In this document: positions 16,123-26,850 of the stretch, piece by piece
Position numbering within the stretch: the stretch's first letter is position 1
Layout of the letters: each line of letters opens with the position of its first letter
NCBI RefSeq assembly: GCF_020295405.1
Contig: NZ_JADEYP010000001.1
Location: forward strand, 242,149 to 306,148
Origin: Sphingobacterium bovistauri
GTDB lineage: Bacteria > Bacteroidota > Bacteroidia > Sphingobacteriales > Sphingobacteriaceae
Length of the DNA stretch: 64,000 bases
Reading direction: 5' to 3'
Notes under the pieces: model-generated
The model's database searches: none
What the model was told of the DNA's origin: nothing
Seen by the model: only the letters and a program-made list of their open reading frames with translations
Translations under genes and position numbers: made by a program

Positions 16123-19100
16123 TTAAAAATTAATGTATACCTGTACTGAATATGTTGAAGGTATTGGGTATCTACGACCATTATATCTTGCTTGCTCAGG
16201 ATCGAATATTTTCACGGTATCCCAAGTGTATAAGTTGTTACCCACAAATTGAAGATCCATCGATTTGATACCTGCTCGTCTCAAGAAATTCGGATTTAAA
16301 TGATAGCTTACAGTTACCTCTTGTAGACGAATATATTTTGCATCTCCTTGCCAGAATGTCGAGGTTTGATTATTATTTGCGCTTCCACCATACGATAGAC
16401 GAGGAAATTTAGCATTTGGATTTTCCGCTAAAGTTGGGTCAATACCATTTGCCACGGCATATTCCATTGGAATCCAACGATTCGATGGATCAGCCACGAT
16501 ATCTAAAACATTACCCATTGCGCCTTCATAAAATGGTCTATACCCAATGCCTCCGTAAAAGAAAGGACTACTTCCTGTACCTTTGAATAATACTCCTAGT
16601 GATAAATTCTTATAACTAATCTCTCCACCAAATCCATACATCAACAGTGGTATTTCATCATTATGAGTCAACGGCACTTTGTCCAGATTATCAATAATAC
16701 CATCACCATTAACATCTTTGTATTTAATATCACCTGGCATTACTGCTCCGAATGTTTGTTGTGGACTATAGTTGATATCGTTTTGATCTTTGAATAAACC
16801 TAATGATTGGAAGCCTCTTATTGAATTATGCGGGAAATCATTAAATTCTAAATAGGGATACTCTAGGTATGCTTGTTCCCAATTCAAAACCATATTCTTC
16901 GCATAAGTAAAGTTACCGCGTACAGTAAAGTTAAAATCAGAAGCGATCTTACCTTTATAGGAAATATTACCATCCATACCAGAACTTTGCATACGACCAA
17001 CATTCGCAAACGGATTGTTCATGACACCTACATAATCTGGCACCTGAACACGTTGTTGAAAAATACCATTACGCTCATCTTTGAATATATCAAAGACAAA
17101 ATCAATTTTGTTGTTAAAAAACTTTCCTTCGAAACCGATGTTTGATTTGATAGCGCGTTCCCATGCTAAATTGTCTGCGCCTATACGGGTCTCTCCTATT
17201 GTTTCGATTCCACCTATCCCCCACAAATCACTATCACTATTAGCATTCGTAGTACCTTGATTTACTTTTGTTAAATATGGGAATCGTGTATTAGAAATAC
17301 GGTCATTTCCAACAGAACCATATGAAGCTCTAATTTTGAAATAGTTCAACCATGGAGCAGACTCTTGTAAGAATTCATAACTTGAAGGAACCCACCCTAC
17401 AGCTATTGAAGGGAAGAATCCATATTGACGCCCCGGCTGAAAGTTTTCAGATCCAGTGTATCCAAAATTGGCATCTAAAAGGTAGGTATCCTTATAACCA
17501 TATGTAAAGCGACTCGAAACTCCTTGGTAACGTAATGGAATAGCCTCAAGATTTGAAATAGCATCATCAGTATCTTTTGCATCACTTAGATAATAATAAA
17601 TCAATGCTGATGTACGATGATCATTGTTAAAAACTTTATCGTAATTGATTACCGATTCTAAGAAATATTTACGGAATTGCCTAGTCTCTTTAAAATAATT
17701 AGCCTTTTCCTCAGGAACCGTTAAAATTGTGATTAAAGAACCATCTGCAGCTCTACCAATACCATTGTATAATGCAGGCTGTACACGACGACGCTCATTA
17801 AAGTAACTGTAAATATCATAGGCACCTTGAACTCTAAATTTCAAACCATCCAATACCGATGACAAATCTTGGTTTAACGCTAATGTCGTTTTTCCTCTAT
17901 ATTCTTCGTCTGCTGCTTTTCCTGTTCTGTTGATCATTACATAGGGAGAAGATTGGTCACCTGATCCACGCCCTGGCAATAAACCATTTGAAAATTGAGT
18001 AGGAATACTCAACGGAGTCAAACGAGATTGTGCCCCCCAAATATAATCTGTGTTAGCCACTCCTGGTTGCGTTAATACAGATAAGAAACCATCTGATCCC
18101 AAGAACACCTTCGTTGACTTCGTTAAATTAACATCTAAATTAATACGGTAGTTGTATGAATTGAAACCAACATTTGAACTGTAAACTGAATTCTCATCAA
18201 CTTTGTATGCAGCAGTTTGTGTCTTACCACCTAAGCTTAAGAAATAACGAGCGACTTCGCTACCACCTCTACCACTTACATAATAACTATTAGACCAGAA
18301 GTTTTTATTTAAAATTTCTTCTTGCCAATTTACATTAGGGTACAAGTCTGGATCCAAACCATCTTTAATAATACCCATCTCTACTTGATTGTATAATGGT
18401 GAACCATCTCGAATTACATTAGCTTCATTTGCTAATAAAGCATAATTATATGCATCCAAGTATTTAGGTAATCGATTCAAAGATGAAAGAGTAGCATTGG
18501 CTCTAGCTGTCAATTGAATACGATCTACCAAACCTCTTTTTGTGGTCACCAAAACAACACCGTTTGCACCACGCACACCATATACAGCTGTAGCTGAAGC
18601 ATCTTTTAATATCGAAAAACTTTCAATATCTGCAGGATCAATTGTATTCAGATTTCCTTCTAGTCCATCAATTAATACAAGAGCACTGTTATTAGCACCA
18701 AAAGTACCTATACCACGAACCCAAAAGTCTGCAATATTTTTACCTGGTTCACCACTACTCTGCATCGAAATTACACCTGCAGCACGACCTCCTAATAAAT
18801 TGGTAATAGATGGTGCAGGAGATTGTAAATCTTTTGTATCGACAGAAGTGATAGCTCCTACAGAACTAATTTTACGTTGTACATTACCCAATCCTACTAC
18901 TACTACTTCATCAATAGTAGAATTGTCTTCATTTAGGGTAATTAACAAATCTGCCTTATCTTCAATACTTAGATGTTCCTGTGTTTCGAAACCTATAAAA
19001 CTAAACACAATTTTGTCACCATAAATAACCTTAAGTTTAAATTTACCTTCACCATCTGTAGATGACCCTGATGATGGTTTATCTTTTACATAGATGGATA

Positions 19101-19230
19101 CGTTGGATAGTGGATTATTATCCTTATCTACGACAGTACCTGCTATGGATAATTCTTTTCCTTGCTGCGCAAAAGATGGTATCGTGAATACGATAGTTAA
19201 TAGCAAGGCTATAAGTTGTGAAACTTTCAT
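16123..19230 (-). CDS. SusC/RagA-family TonB-dependent outer-membrane transporter
   Basis: The 1035-residue precursor has a signal peptide ending SFAQQG. A carboxypeptidase-regulatory-like domain follows (residues 27-110, IAGTVVDKDNNPLSNVSIYVKD). The TonB/plug region starts at DEVVVVGLGNVQRKISSVGAI and contains the SusC signature NNSALVLIDGLEG with SILKDASATAVYGVRGANGVVLVTTKRG. The remaining 800 residues form the beta barrel and end in the usual aromatic strand YSVQVYINF. No STN domain is present, so this is not a transducer of an anti-sigma factor, consistent with the absence of an ECF/anti-sigma pair next to the locus. Confidence 0.95.
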   Translation of the reverse strand: MKVSQLIALLLTIVFTIPSFAQQGKELSIAGTVVDKDNNPLSNVSIYVKDKPSSGSSTDGEGKFKLKVIYGDKIVFSFIGFETQEHLSIEDKADLLITLNEDNSTIDEVVVVGLGNVQRKISSVGAITSVDTKDLQSPAPSITNLLGGRAAGVISMQSSGEPGKNIADFWVRGIGTFGANNSALVLIDGLEGNLNTIDPADIESFSILKDASATAVYGVRGANGVVLVTTKRGLVDRIQLTARANATLSSLNRLPKYLDAYNYALLANEANVIRDGSPLYNQVEMGIIKDGLDPDLYPNVNWQEEILNKNFWSNSYYVSGRGGSEVARYFLSLGGKTQTAAYKVDENSVYSSNVGFNSYNYRINLDVNLTKSTKVFLGSDGFLSVLTQPGVANTDYIWGAQSRLTPLSIPTQFSNGLLPGRGSGDQSSPYVMINRTGKAADEEYRGKTTLALNQDLSSVLDGLKFRVQGAYDIYSYFNERRRVQPALYNGIGRAADGSLITILTVPEEKANYFKETRQFRKYFLESVINYDKVFNNDHRTSALIYYYLSDAKDTDDAISNLEAIPLRYQGVSSRFTYGYKDTYLLDANFGYTGSENFQPGRQYGFFPSIAVGWVPSSYEFLQESAPWLNYFKIRASYGSVGNDRISNTRFPYLTKVNQGTTNANSDSDLWGIGGIETIGETRIGADNLAWERAIKSNIGFEGKFFNNKIDFVFDIFKDERNGIFQQRVQVPDYVGVMNNPFANVGRMQSSGMDGNISYKGKIASDFNFTVRGNFTYAKNMVLNWEQAYLEYPYLEFNDFPHNSIRGFQSLGLFKDQNDINYSPQQTFGAVMPGDIKYKDVNGDGIIDNLDKVPLTHNDEIPLLMYGFGGEISYKNLSLGVLFKGTGSSPFFYGGIGYRPFYEGAMGNVLDIVADPSNRWIPMEYAVANGIDPTLAENPNAKFPRLSYGGSANNNQTSTFWQGDAKYIRLQEVTVSYHLNPNFLRRAGIKSMDLQFVGNNLYTWDTVKIFDPEQARYNGRRYPIPSTYSVQVYINF

Positions 19231-19249
19231 TTTTCTAATAAGAGGTTGA

Positions 19250-20602
19250 TTATTCTATAACTAATTTTCGGATTCTAGCATTTGACCAGTCAGCAATATA
19301 AATGTGTCCCAACTCATTTACTGCTACTCCCCATGGTTGATTAAAAAGTGATTCGGTAGGACCGCCATCTTTATATCCAGGTTTTCCCGGTTGGCCAGCG
19401 ACAGTAGTTACCACACCCTCAGGAGACACCATTCGAATACAATGATTCCCATAATCTGCTACAAACATATTTCCATCATTATCAAATTTGATGTCCTTTG
19501 GAAAATTAAACAACGCATCCTCAATAGATCCATCTTTAAACGCCGATCCTCCGGGTGCATTCAACCTTTTAAAGCCACCTGTACCATTAGGATTTCTAAG
19601 ATCCAAGACCATAATACCTTGTCTAAATTCTATAGGACTTGCATTGGAATGTAATGTGATATATAATTCCCATGGTTTTGCAGGATTGATTGCCTGACCA
19701 TATTGTGATCCATATGGTCCTTGATGAATGATTGTTGCCTCTAATGTTTGTGGATTAATTCTTGCGATCTTGCCATCTCTATAGCGTGTATATAAATTTC
19801 CATCCCAAGGAGAGAATGTTATAAAGTTTTTATATCTATCCCCCACCACGATAGATGCATAATCACTATCAGAATACTTCATGTTACGCTGCCTAGGATA
19901 CCAAGCTTCCTTCGGATCAAAAGTGAACATCACCTCCTGAACAGATTCATGTGCAGCGGTGAGGACACCTGTAGAACGATCAACAGTGAGACCATTCGCA
20001 TATAAAACGCGATTAGCAGATTCTGCCTGAATCAATGGCGTAACAATATTTTCTGACTCATTAATTCTTGCAACTCCAAATGTCGCTGCACTACTCCCTG
20101 CTGAATTTCCATCTCGCCAAGACATAAAAATATTACCCTCACGATCTAGCTCTAGGTATTTTCCATACACTGTCGCATCGGATAATGTACCTGGTGTAAA
20201 AGTTTTAACTCCATTACCGGTTACCGTACTCACAAGTGCTTGTGTGTGATAAAGAAAACTATTCTCGTAAATCGCAGAATCAGCACCAACAACTACAGAA
20301 ACAGTTGGGTTCTCTCCTGGTAATCTAGGAACTAACGCATAGATACGATTTCCGCTACTAGAAATTACCTTAGCCTGTGCTTTGTTAAAATAGACTCTAA
20401 TTTTTGACGGGTCTGATCCAAAATTTTCACCATCCAAAAGAATCTTGTCTCGCGCTCCCCCTTCTGTGGGATAAAACGATTTTAATACGACATCTTTCGT
20501 AGGATCATACGCAGTTGAAGTTGAAAGTGAACTTTCATTTTTACAACTTGAAAAACTTATTAAGGTACCGAATAAACAGACCTTTAATAGGTAGTGATTC
20601 AT
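19250..20602 (-). CDS. IPT/TIG-NHL repeat lipoprotein, first gene of the SusCD operon
   Basis: With the ATG at 20602 the product is 450 residues and starts with a lipoprotein signal (lipobox SFSSC, Cys20); the longer frame adds 18 unlikely residues. An IPT/TIG immunoglobulin-like domain (about residues 40-120: SFYPTEGGARDKILLDGENFGSDPSKIRVYF) precedes NHL-type beta-propeller repeats, clear near the end in FPKDIKFDNDGNMFVADYGNHCIRMV and QPWGVAVNELGHIYIADWSNARIRKL. This IPT-NHL type accompanies SusCD in many loci and is thought to act as a surface substrate-binding protein. It lies 20 bases before susC. Confidence 0.85.
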   Translation of the reverse strand: MNHYLLKVCLFGTLISFSSCKNESSLSTSTAYDPTKDVVLKSFYPTEGGARDKILLDGENFGSDPSKIRVYFNKAQAKVISSSGNRIYALVPRLPGENPTVSVVVGADSAIYENSFLYHTQALVSTVTGNGVKTFTPGTLSDATVYGKYLELDREGNIFMSWRDGNSAGSSAATFGVARINESENIVTPLIQAESANRVLYANGLTVDRSTGVLTAAHESVQEVMFTFDPKEAWYPRQRNMKYSDSDYASIVVGDRYKNFITFSPWDGNLYTRYRDGKIARINPQTLEATIIHQGPYGSQYGQAINPAKPWELYITLHSNASPIEFRQGIMVLDLRNPNGTGGFKRLNAPGGSAFKDGSIEDALFNFPKDIKFDNDGNMFVADYGNHCIRMVSPEGVVTTVAGQPGKPGYKDGGPTESLFNQPWGVAVNELGHIYIADWSNARIRKLVIE

Positions 20603-20763
20603 AGAATTATAGATTAATTTAATTTGTTTTTCTTGATGCAAGAATAGAGAGATCATATCAACAAGCTATTAAAAGCATGTTATTATAATATTATGAAGCA
20701 AAAATGTCCTTTATAAAAATTTAACACATCGAATCATTTTGAAGAAATGGTGTAAAACAAAAA

Positions 20764-20796
20764 AGAGGATGGGTAATTCCCATCCTCTAATTCACA
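20764..20796 (-). terminator. Terminator of the phosphoesterase gene
   Basis: Arms AGAGGATGGG (20764-20773) and CCCATCCTCT (20779-20788) with a 5-base loop; read on the minus strand the stem is followed by six T. It separates the phosphoesterase from the NHL-SusCD unit, so the latter must have its own promoter between 20603 and 20763. Confidence 0.88.
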
Positions 20797-20813
20797 AAAA
20801 TTATATACTTAAA

Positions 20814-22379
20814 TTATTTTACGACTTCAATAGTAACTTTTTGAGTATGTGTTTTACCATACATATCAACAGCCCTAATCTCCAAATTATGATTTCCTAC
20901 AGCTAATTTATTTGGAAATTTAGCTTCCCATAGATGAGTTGAATTGACGGCATTTGACGGACGTCTTCCTTCTATTAATTTTTCAGCTGTATCATACTTT
21001 AATAATTCGTATTGATATGCAGGATCAGGCTGTTCGATATAATTCATATTTTTCCATTCAGCATTACCAAATCTATATTGAACTGTATCACTACTCTTAC
21101 CCATGAAAAAATTAACAGCAACCTTGTAACGCTTTACTTGTTTTTCATTCACGACACGCGGTGCTACTATATTCATTTGGTACTCCTTGGCTTCACCAGC
21201 CACCTTATAGTCAAACGAATACGAATTATTATCTATATTTAATATTGCGTATCCTTTAGGGGTACCATCTCGCATTGTCGAACTTGGCACTCCTTTCAAA
21301 TTATACATTCCCGAATACCAGTCACCTGATGTTGTTCCCACATTATATTCGTGATGAGGATTTTCTTGTTTCCAACCATCCGCTTTACCATAAAAAATTT
21401 GCTTCTGAAAATGCGTGTGCGCAGACATAGAAACAGTATGTTTAAATGGCGCTAAAATGTCAAATAAACGATGTCTATCATGATGTCTAAATGCTTCCGA
21501 ATCTTTATTTCCTAATGGAATATGAAAGCTTAATACAATAAGTTTATCCTTAGAAACATGTTTCAAACTATTTTCGACAAAATCCAATTGATCGTTTCTA
21601 AATCCTCCTAAATAACCCTTTCCCGTTTTAGGATTTGGATACAGAATATTATCTAAAACAATGAAATAGGCATTACCATAATGAAAAGCGTAATTATTAG
21701 GACCAAAATGATATTCAAATGTTTCGTCAGACAATGAATCAGCTTTTACATCAAAATTCATGTCATGATTCCCCATCACATTATACCAAGGTTTTCCTAT
21801 TTCTTTGATAGCATCCTGATATGGAGCATGGAGCACTAAGTGATCCCCCACTAAATCACCCAAACTAATTCCGAATTTAATAGCACTATCTTCACTAATA
21901 TCATCAACAATACCTTTCCTGAAATAGGCTATTTCATCCAAATTATATGCCTGTGGATCTCCAAAAATTAAAGCTTTAAATTTTGTATCTTCTTGCTGTG
22001 GATATAATGGAAAATTAAGTGATTTTGGAAGTTTTCCTGTTGAATCAATCGTAGTATACTTCAATTTTGGCGAACCATTTGGTTTATGCACATAATAAAA
22101 CTGAGGAAGGTTCTTATCATTCAATGAAAAAGAATAACCAGTAGGCTTTATTACAAAAATAATATTGTCGTTACCGACTGGTAATTGATACTCACCACGA
22201 TCATTAGTAAGCACTACATCTACACCATTACTTATTGATACATTTTTCAATCCTATTTCGGATTTATCCTTTTTCCCATTTTTGTTGGTATCCTCATAGA
22301 CAATACCTTTAGCAAAATCTTGCGCATGAGCAACACCTAGACTTAGTAATCCAGCAGCTAATAATAGTTTGATATTCAT
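20814..22379 (-). CDS. Secreted calcineurin-like phosphoesterase with N- and C-terminal accessory domains
   Basis: I start at the ATG at 22379 (521 residues), which gives the signal peptide MNIKLLLAAGLLSLGVAHAQ; the frame to 22559 overlaps the ftsB-like gene. An N-terminal prealbumin-like domain (GIVYEDTNKNGKKDKSEIGLKNVSISNG) precedes the metallophosphatase core with FGDPQ, SLGDLVGD, NVMGNHD, LSFHIPL and SAHTHF, the complete two-metal motif set. A C-terminal beta domain (residues 350-521) follows. Members of this three-domain family are periplasmic or surface phosphoesterases with unproven substrates. A terminator isolates it from the SusC locus, so a shared function is only suggested. Confidence 0.9.
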   Translation of the reverse strand: MNIKLLLAAGLLSLGVAHAQDFAKGIVYEDTNKNGKKDKSEIGLKNVSISNGVDVVLTNDRGEYQLPVGNDNIIFVIKPTGYSFSLNDKNLPQFYYVHKPNGSPKLKYTTIDSTGKLPKSLNFPLYPQQEDTKFKALIFGDPQAYNLDEIAYFRKGIVDDISEDSAIKFGISLGDLVGDHLVLHAPYQDAIKEIGKPWYNVMGNHDMNFDVKADSLSDETFEYHFGPNNYAFHYGNAYFIVLDNILYPNPKTGKGYLGGFRNDQLDFVENSLKHVSKDKLIVLSFHIPLGNKDSEAFRHHDRHRLFDILAPFKHTVSMSAHTHFQKQIFYGKADGWKQENPHHEYNVGTTSGDWYSGMYNLKGVPSSTMRDGTPKGYAILNIDNNSYSFDYKVAGEAKEYQMNIVAPRVVNEKQVKRYKVAVNFFMGKSSDTVQYRFGNAEWKNMNYIEQPDPAYQYELLKYDTAEKLIEGRRPSNAVNSTHLWEAKFPNKLAVGNHNLEIRAVDMYGKTHTQKVTIEVVK

Positions 22380-22510
22380 AGTTCGTTGTTTGTTCAAAAA
22401 TACTATCTGCAAACTAATATTATATAAAGTAATTATTAAAAATTGGTTAATTAAATATGTCGAGATGATGTAAACAAAGCAATCTACGCATCTTAATTGC
22501 AGCCATATAA

Positions 22511-22543
22511 AACAAAAACCCAATATATAATTGGGTTTTTGTT
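22511..22543 (-). terminator. Terminator of the FtsB/DivIC-like gene
   Basis: Perfect 14-bp arms (22511-22524, 22530-22543) with a 5-base loop directly after the stop codon. Read on the minus strand it ends with a T-rich arm. Confidence 0.85.
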
Positions 22544-22842
22544 TAGTTCTTAGCTTCAACTTCAGATATTACATAAATATCTTCATTGTCCTTTTTCATT
22601 TTATATTTTTCACGAGCTATACGCTGTATTTCACTTGGACTATATTGCGCATCCTTTATAGATTTTTCTAAATTAGAAACTTCAGTAGTATAAAATTCCT
22701 TTTCATACTCCAGTTTGTTTCGCTCTTTTTGATAGCCATATTGAGTAGCCAAATCATATCTATCGAAAAAACACATCCATACCAAGAATGCTACTCCTGC
22801 TATAAGGAATTTATTTTTTAGTAATGATACAGCTCTATCCAT
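22543..22842 (-). CDS. Septum formation initiator family protein (FtsB/DivIC-like)
   Basis: The 99-residue protein is a bitopic membrane protein: a short cytoplasmic N terminus, one helix (KFLIAGVAFLVWMCFF), a coiled coil of about 45 residues (YQKERNKLEYEKEFYTTEVSNLEKSIKDAQ), then the SPSEIQRIAREKYKMKKDNEDIYVI end typical of DivIC/FtsB. In this family the protein bridges divisome proteins FtsQ and FtsL in the periplasm. A minus-strand TATTTTTG box ends only four bases before the ATG, so the transcript is likely leaderless or nearly so. It lies downstream of enolase, a frequent arrangement in bacteria. Confidence 0.85.
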   Translation of the reverse strand: MDRAVSLLKNKFLIAGVAFLVWMCFFDRYDLATQYGYQKERNKLEYEKEFYTTEVSNLEKSIKDAQYSPSEIQRIAREKYKMKKDNEDIYVISEVEAKN

Positions 22843-22901
22843 GACGCAAAAATAAGATTATGTTTTATTATGGAATAAATATATAGTTTTTCCATTAAAG
22901 T

Positions 22902-22931
22902 AAAAAGGAGAAACTTTCGTTTCTCCTTTTT
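22902..22931 (-). terminator. Enolase terminator
   Basis: Arms AAAAAGGAGAAAC (22902-22914) and GTTTCTCCTTTTT (22919-22931) around a 4-base loop, 23 bases after the enolase stop. Confidence 0.9.
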
Positions 22932-22954
22932 ACTTTGTCTTAAAATAAGATAAC

Positions 22955-24556
<1,602 letters not shown>

Positions 24557-25864
24557 ATGGAAATAACATCGATACTCAAAAAACTACAAATCGCTGAATT
24601 GAATAGCATGCAAAATAGCGTGTTAGACCAATTCAAACCAAACCAAGATTTTGTACTACTCTCTCCTACAGGATCTGGCAAGACATTAGCTTTTAGTTTA
24701 CTAGTATCCAAATTAATTCAATCAGACAAGAATTTAAAAACGCAAGCTCTTATTGTAGTACCTACGAGAGAGTTGGCATTACAGATTGAATCTTTCATCA
24801 AAAAAGTTATTACAGGTTATAAGATTCTTTGCGTCTACGGTGGACATGACACCAAAACCGAACGAAACGCACTCAAAGAAGCTCCAACAATTATTATTGG
24901 AACGCCTGGCCGTATTATATATCACTTAGAACGCAACTATATTAGTACAGCTGATGTACACACGTTTGTATTGGATGAATTTGACAAGTCATTGGAACTA
25001 GGTTTTCAGGATCAGCTGCAGGAGATTATGCAAGCTCATCCGAATATAAAGCAAAAAATACTGACATCTGCCACCGACTTGGATGTGTTACCTGACTTTG
25101 TGGCACTAGACAATGCTATCAAAGTAGACAACTTGGATTCGCAAGAGAACAAGCCGTCGATAATCTATAAAAAAGTAATTTCTCCTGTTCAATATAAATT
25201 AAGAACACTTTTTAATCTATTGTGTACGCTTGGCGAACAAAAGATTTTGATTTTTTGCAATCATCGTGAAGCTGTCGATCATATTTCAGAACTACTTGAT
25301 GATCGTGATTTGATCCACGATGTTTTTCACGGTGGATTAGAGCAACGCGATCGTGAATTGTCTATTTTAAAATTTAGAAATAATAGCAATCGTATTTTAT
25401 TGACTACAGATTTAGCTGCGCGTGGATTGGATATCCCCGAAATTGATGTAATTATTCATTATCAATTACCAGGCAAAGAGGATGCATTTATTCACCGTAA
25501 TGGCCGTACTGCACGTATGCATGCAAAAGGTGAAGTAATTGTCATGTTAAAACCTGATGATAATTTCCCTTACTTGCCAGAGTCAACTGAAGAAATCAAA
25601 GTGGAAGAGGATTTATATCTTCCAAATAATACACCATACTCTACTTTGTATATTTCAGCGGGTAAAAAAGATAAAGTCAATAAAATTGATATTGTAGGCT
25701 ATATCTTAAAGTTAGATGGATTAGAAAAAGATGATATAGGTGTCATAGAAGTAAAAGACAAAGAAGCCTATATAGCAGTAAAAAGAAAAGTTGCTACACA
25801 AATCATCAAAGAAGGCAGTAACGGTAAAATTAAAGGAAATAAAATAAAATTTATCCGAACATAA
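24557..25864 (+). CDS. DEAD-box RNA helicase with DbpA-type RNA-binding C terminus
   Basis: The 435-residue protein has motif I LLSPTGSGKT, Ia VVPTRELALQI, Ib TPGRI, motif II VLDEFDKSLELGF, III TSATD, IV ILIFCNH, V TTDLAARGLDIPEID and VI HRNGRTAR. Motif II reads DEFD instead of DEAD. Residues 365-435 (STLYISAGKKDKVNKIDIVGYILKLDGLEKDDIGVIEVKDKEAYIAV) match the DbpA RNA-binding domain, which in E. coli targets 23S rRNA hairpin 92. The role is thus probably ribosome assembly. The -7 box TACTTTTG ends four bases before the ATG. Confidence 0.9.
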   Translation: MEITSILKKLQIAELNSMQNSVLDQFKPNQDFVLLSPTGSGKTLAFSLLVSKLIQSDKNLKTQALIVVPTRELALQIESFIKKVITGYKILCVYGGHDTKTERNALKEAPTIIIGTPGRIIYHLERNYISTADVHTFVLDEFDKSLELGFQDQLQEIMQAHPNIKQKILTSATDLDVLPDFVALDNAIKVDNLDSQENKPSIIYKKVISPVQYKLRTLFNLLCTLGEQKILIFCNHREAVDHISELLDDRDLIHDVFHGGLEQRDRELSILKFRNNSNRILLTTDLAARGLDIPEIDVIIHYQLPGKEDAFIHRNGRTARMHAKGEVIVMLKPDDNFPYLPESTEEIKVEEDLYLPNNTPYSTLYISAGKKDKVNKIDIVGYILKLDGLEKDDIGVIEVKDKEAYIAVKRKVATQIIKEGSNGKIKGNKIKFIRT

Positions 25865-25872
25865 AAATAAAA

Positions 25873-25943
25873 TGTCATGTTGAGACTTGTCGAAACATCT
25901 AAAAGATAATAATGCAGATGCTTCATCAAGATTCAGCATGACA
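25873..25943. repeat. REP-like imperfect palindrome
   Basis: TGTCATGTTGA at the left and TCAGCATGACA at the right form the outer arms. Inside, GTCGAAACATCT and AGATGCTTCATCAAG continue the imperfect pairing. The TGTCATGTTGAG...CTTGTCGAAACATCT wording is characteristic of dispersed palindromes in Bacteroidota intergenic regions. It lies between two convergent transcripts and may act as terminator or mRNA stabiliser. Confidence 0.65.
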
Positions 25944-25953
25944 AAATATCCAA

Positions 25954-26304
25954 TTACCTAAACAGCTTTTTCAAGTCCATTTTGGATAATTTCCATAGTT
26001 TATCAGCGAACAACACGATTAATACTACATATAGCAACTGTATAACCGAAACAATTTTATCTTGCGATGCACCAGAAGGAACAAGTTCATTTAAATTTTG
26101 ACTCATCAAATAATTCAAAAGAGTTCCTAAAATAATTCCAGCAAGAAAACAGATATAGCTATAAAATTTATTTTTCTCAGCAGCTTTTTTCTTTACTTCA
26201 TATTCTTGGATTTTATGAATCATACGACCATCAAAATCAGAAAAAGGCAAATCAAGTTTACTATGTGAGAGTATTTCTCTCATCGTTTTATCTCGCAATT
26301 CCAT
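25954..26304 (-). CDS. Hypothetical membrane protein, possible partner of the ECF sigma factor
   Basis: The 116-residue product has an N-terminal soluble helix region of about 45 residues (MREILSHSKLDLPFSDFDGRMIHKIQEYEVKKK) and two membrane helices (YSYICFLAGIILGTLLNYL and IVSVIQLLYVVLIVLFADKLW). The start overlaps the end of the sigma gene by 17 bases. A small cytoplasmic N-terminal domain on a membrane anchor, translated right after an ECF sigma, is what an anti-sigma factor would look like, but no ZAS/HxxxCxxC motif is present. The assignment is inference from position. Confidence 0.6.
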   Translation of the reverse strand: MELRDKTMREILSHSKLDLPFSDFDGRMIHKIQEYEVKKKAAEKNKFYSYICFLAGIILGTLLNYLMSQNLNELVPSGASQDKIVSVIQLLYVVLIVLFADKLWKLSKMDLKKLFR

Positions 26305-26845
26305 AATATTCTCCTTTCATTAACTTTGACAAAATAGCATAAAGTCTTTTTCTACCACGATGCAAAATTGTTTTAATATTTGTTTCCGTCCAACCTGTCA
26401 CTTCTCTTACCTCCTGCACACTTAATTCTTCGAGATAAAATAAGCGTAAAGCCAATGCTTCATTTGCAGGTAGATTTAACAAAGCTTCCTGTACCATATG
26501 TTCTTTTTCCTTTTTCTCTAACAATTGAAATGTAGATTCGTCAAAAGAAACATCGTGAACTTCCACATCAAATTCTTGATTATTGTTTTTGGTCTTACGT
26601 AAAGTTCCATAAGCACAATTCACCACTATCCGATAAAGCCAAGTACTAAATTTTGAATTACCTTTAAAATTTTTTAACGATTGATAACAAATCATAAAAG
26701 CATCTTGTACGATTTCCTCAGCAAGATGCTCTTGCTTGACAATGGATATTGCCACCGAATAAGCCATATCTTTATAAGTTTTCAAAAAATAGTTGAAAGC
26801 AGATAAATCTCCAGCCAATACTTTATCGATGTAAAGTTTATCCAT
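26288..26845 (-). CDS. ECF-type RNA polymerase sigma factor
   Basis: The 185-residue protein has sigma region 2 (residues 12-80: FNYFLKTYKDMAYSVAISIVKQEHLAEEIVQDAFMICYQSLKNFKGNSKFSTWLYRIVVNCA) and region 4 (residues 118-172: ALLNLPANEALALRLFYLEELSVQEVREVTGWTETNIKTILHRGRKRLYAIL). Both are standard for extracytoplasmic-function sigma factors. It sits in a three-gene unit between two small membrane proteins, suggesting membrane-controlled activity. It is not adjacent to the SusCD locus, so a link to nutrient uptake is not implied. Confidence 0.93.
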   Translation of the reverse strand: MDKLYIDKVLAGDLSAFNYFLKTYKDMAYSVAISIVKQEHLAEEIVQDAFMICYQSLKNFKGNSKFSTWLYRIVVNCAYGTLRKTKNNNQEFDVEVHDVSFDESTFQLLEKKEKEHMVQEALLNLPANEALALRLFYLEELSVQEVREVTGWTETNIKTILHRGRKRLYAILSKLMKGEYYGIAR

Positions 26846-26850
26846 TCTAA

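Noticed and set aside
18542..19024. A 160-codon open frame opposite the SusC plug region
   Set aside because: It is antisense to a highly conserved part of the transporter, has low-complexity Ser/Pro/Thr composition and no motifs; it is a shadow of codon bias.
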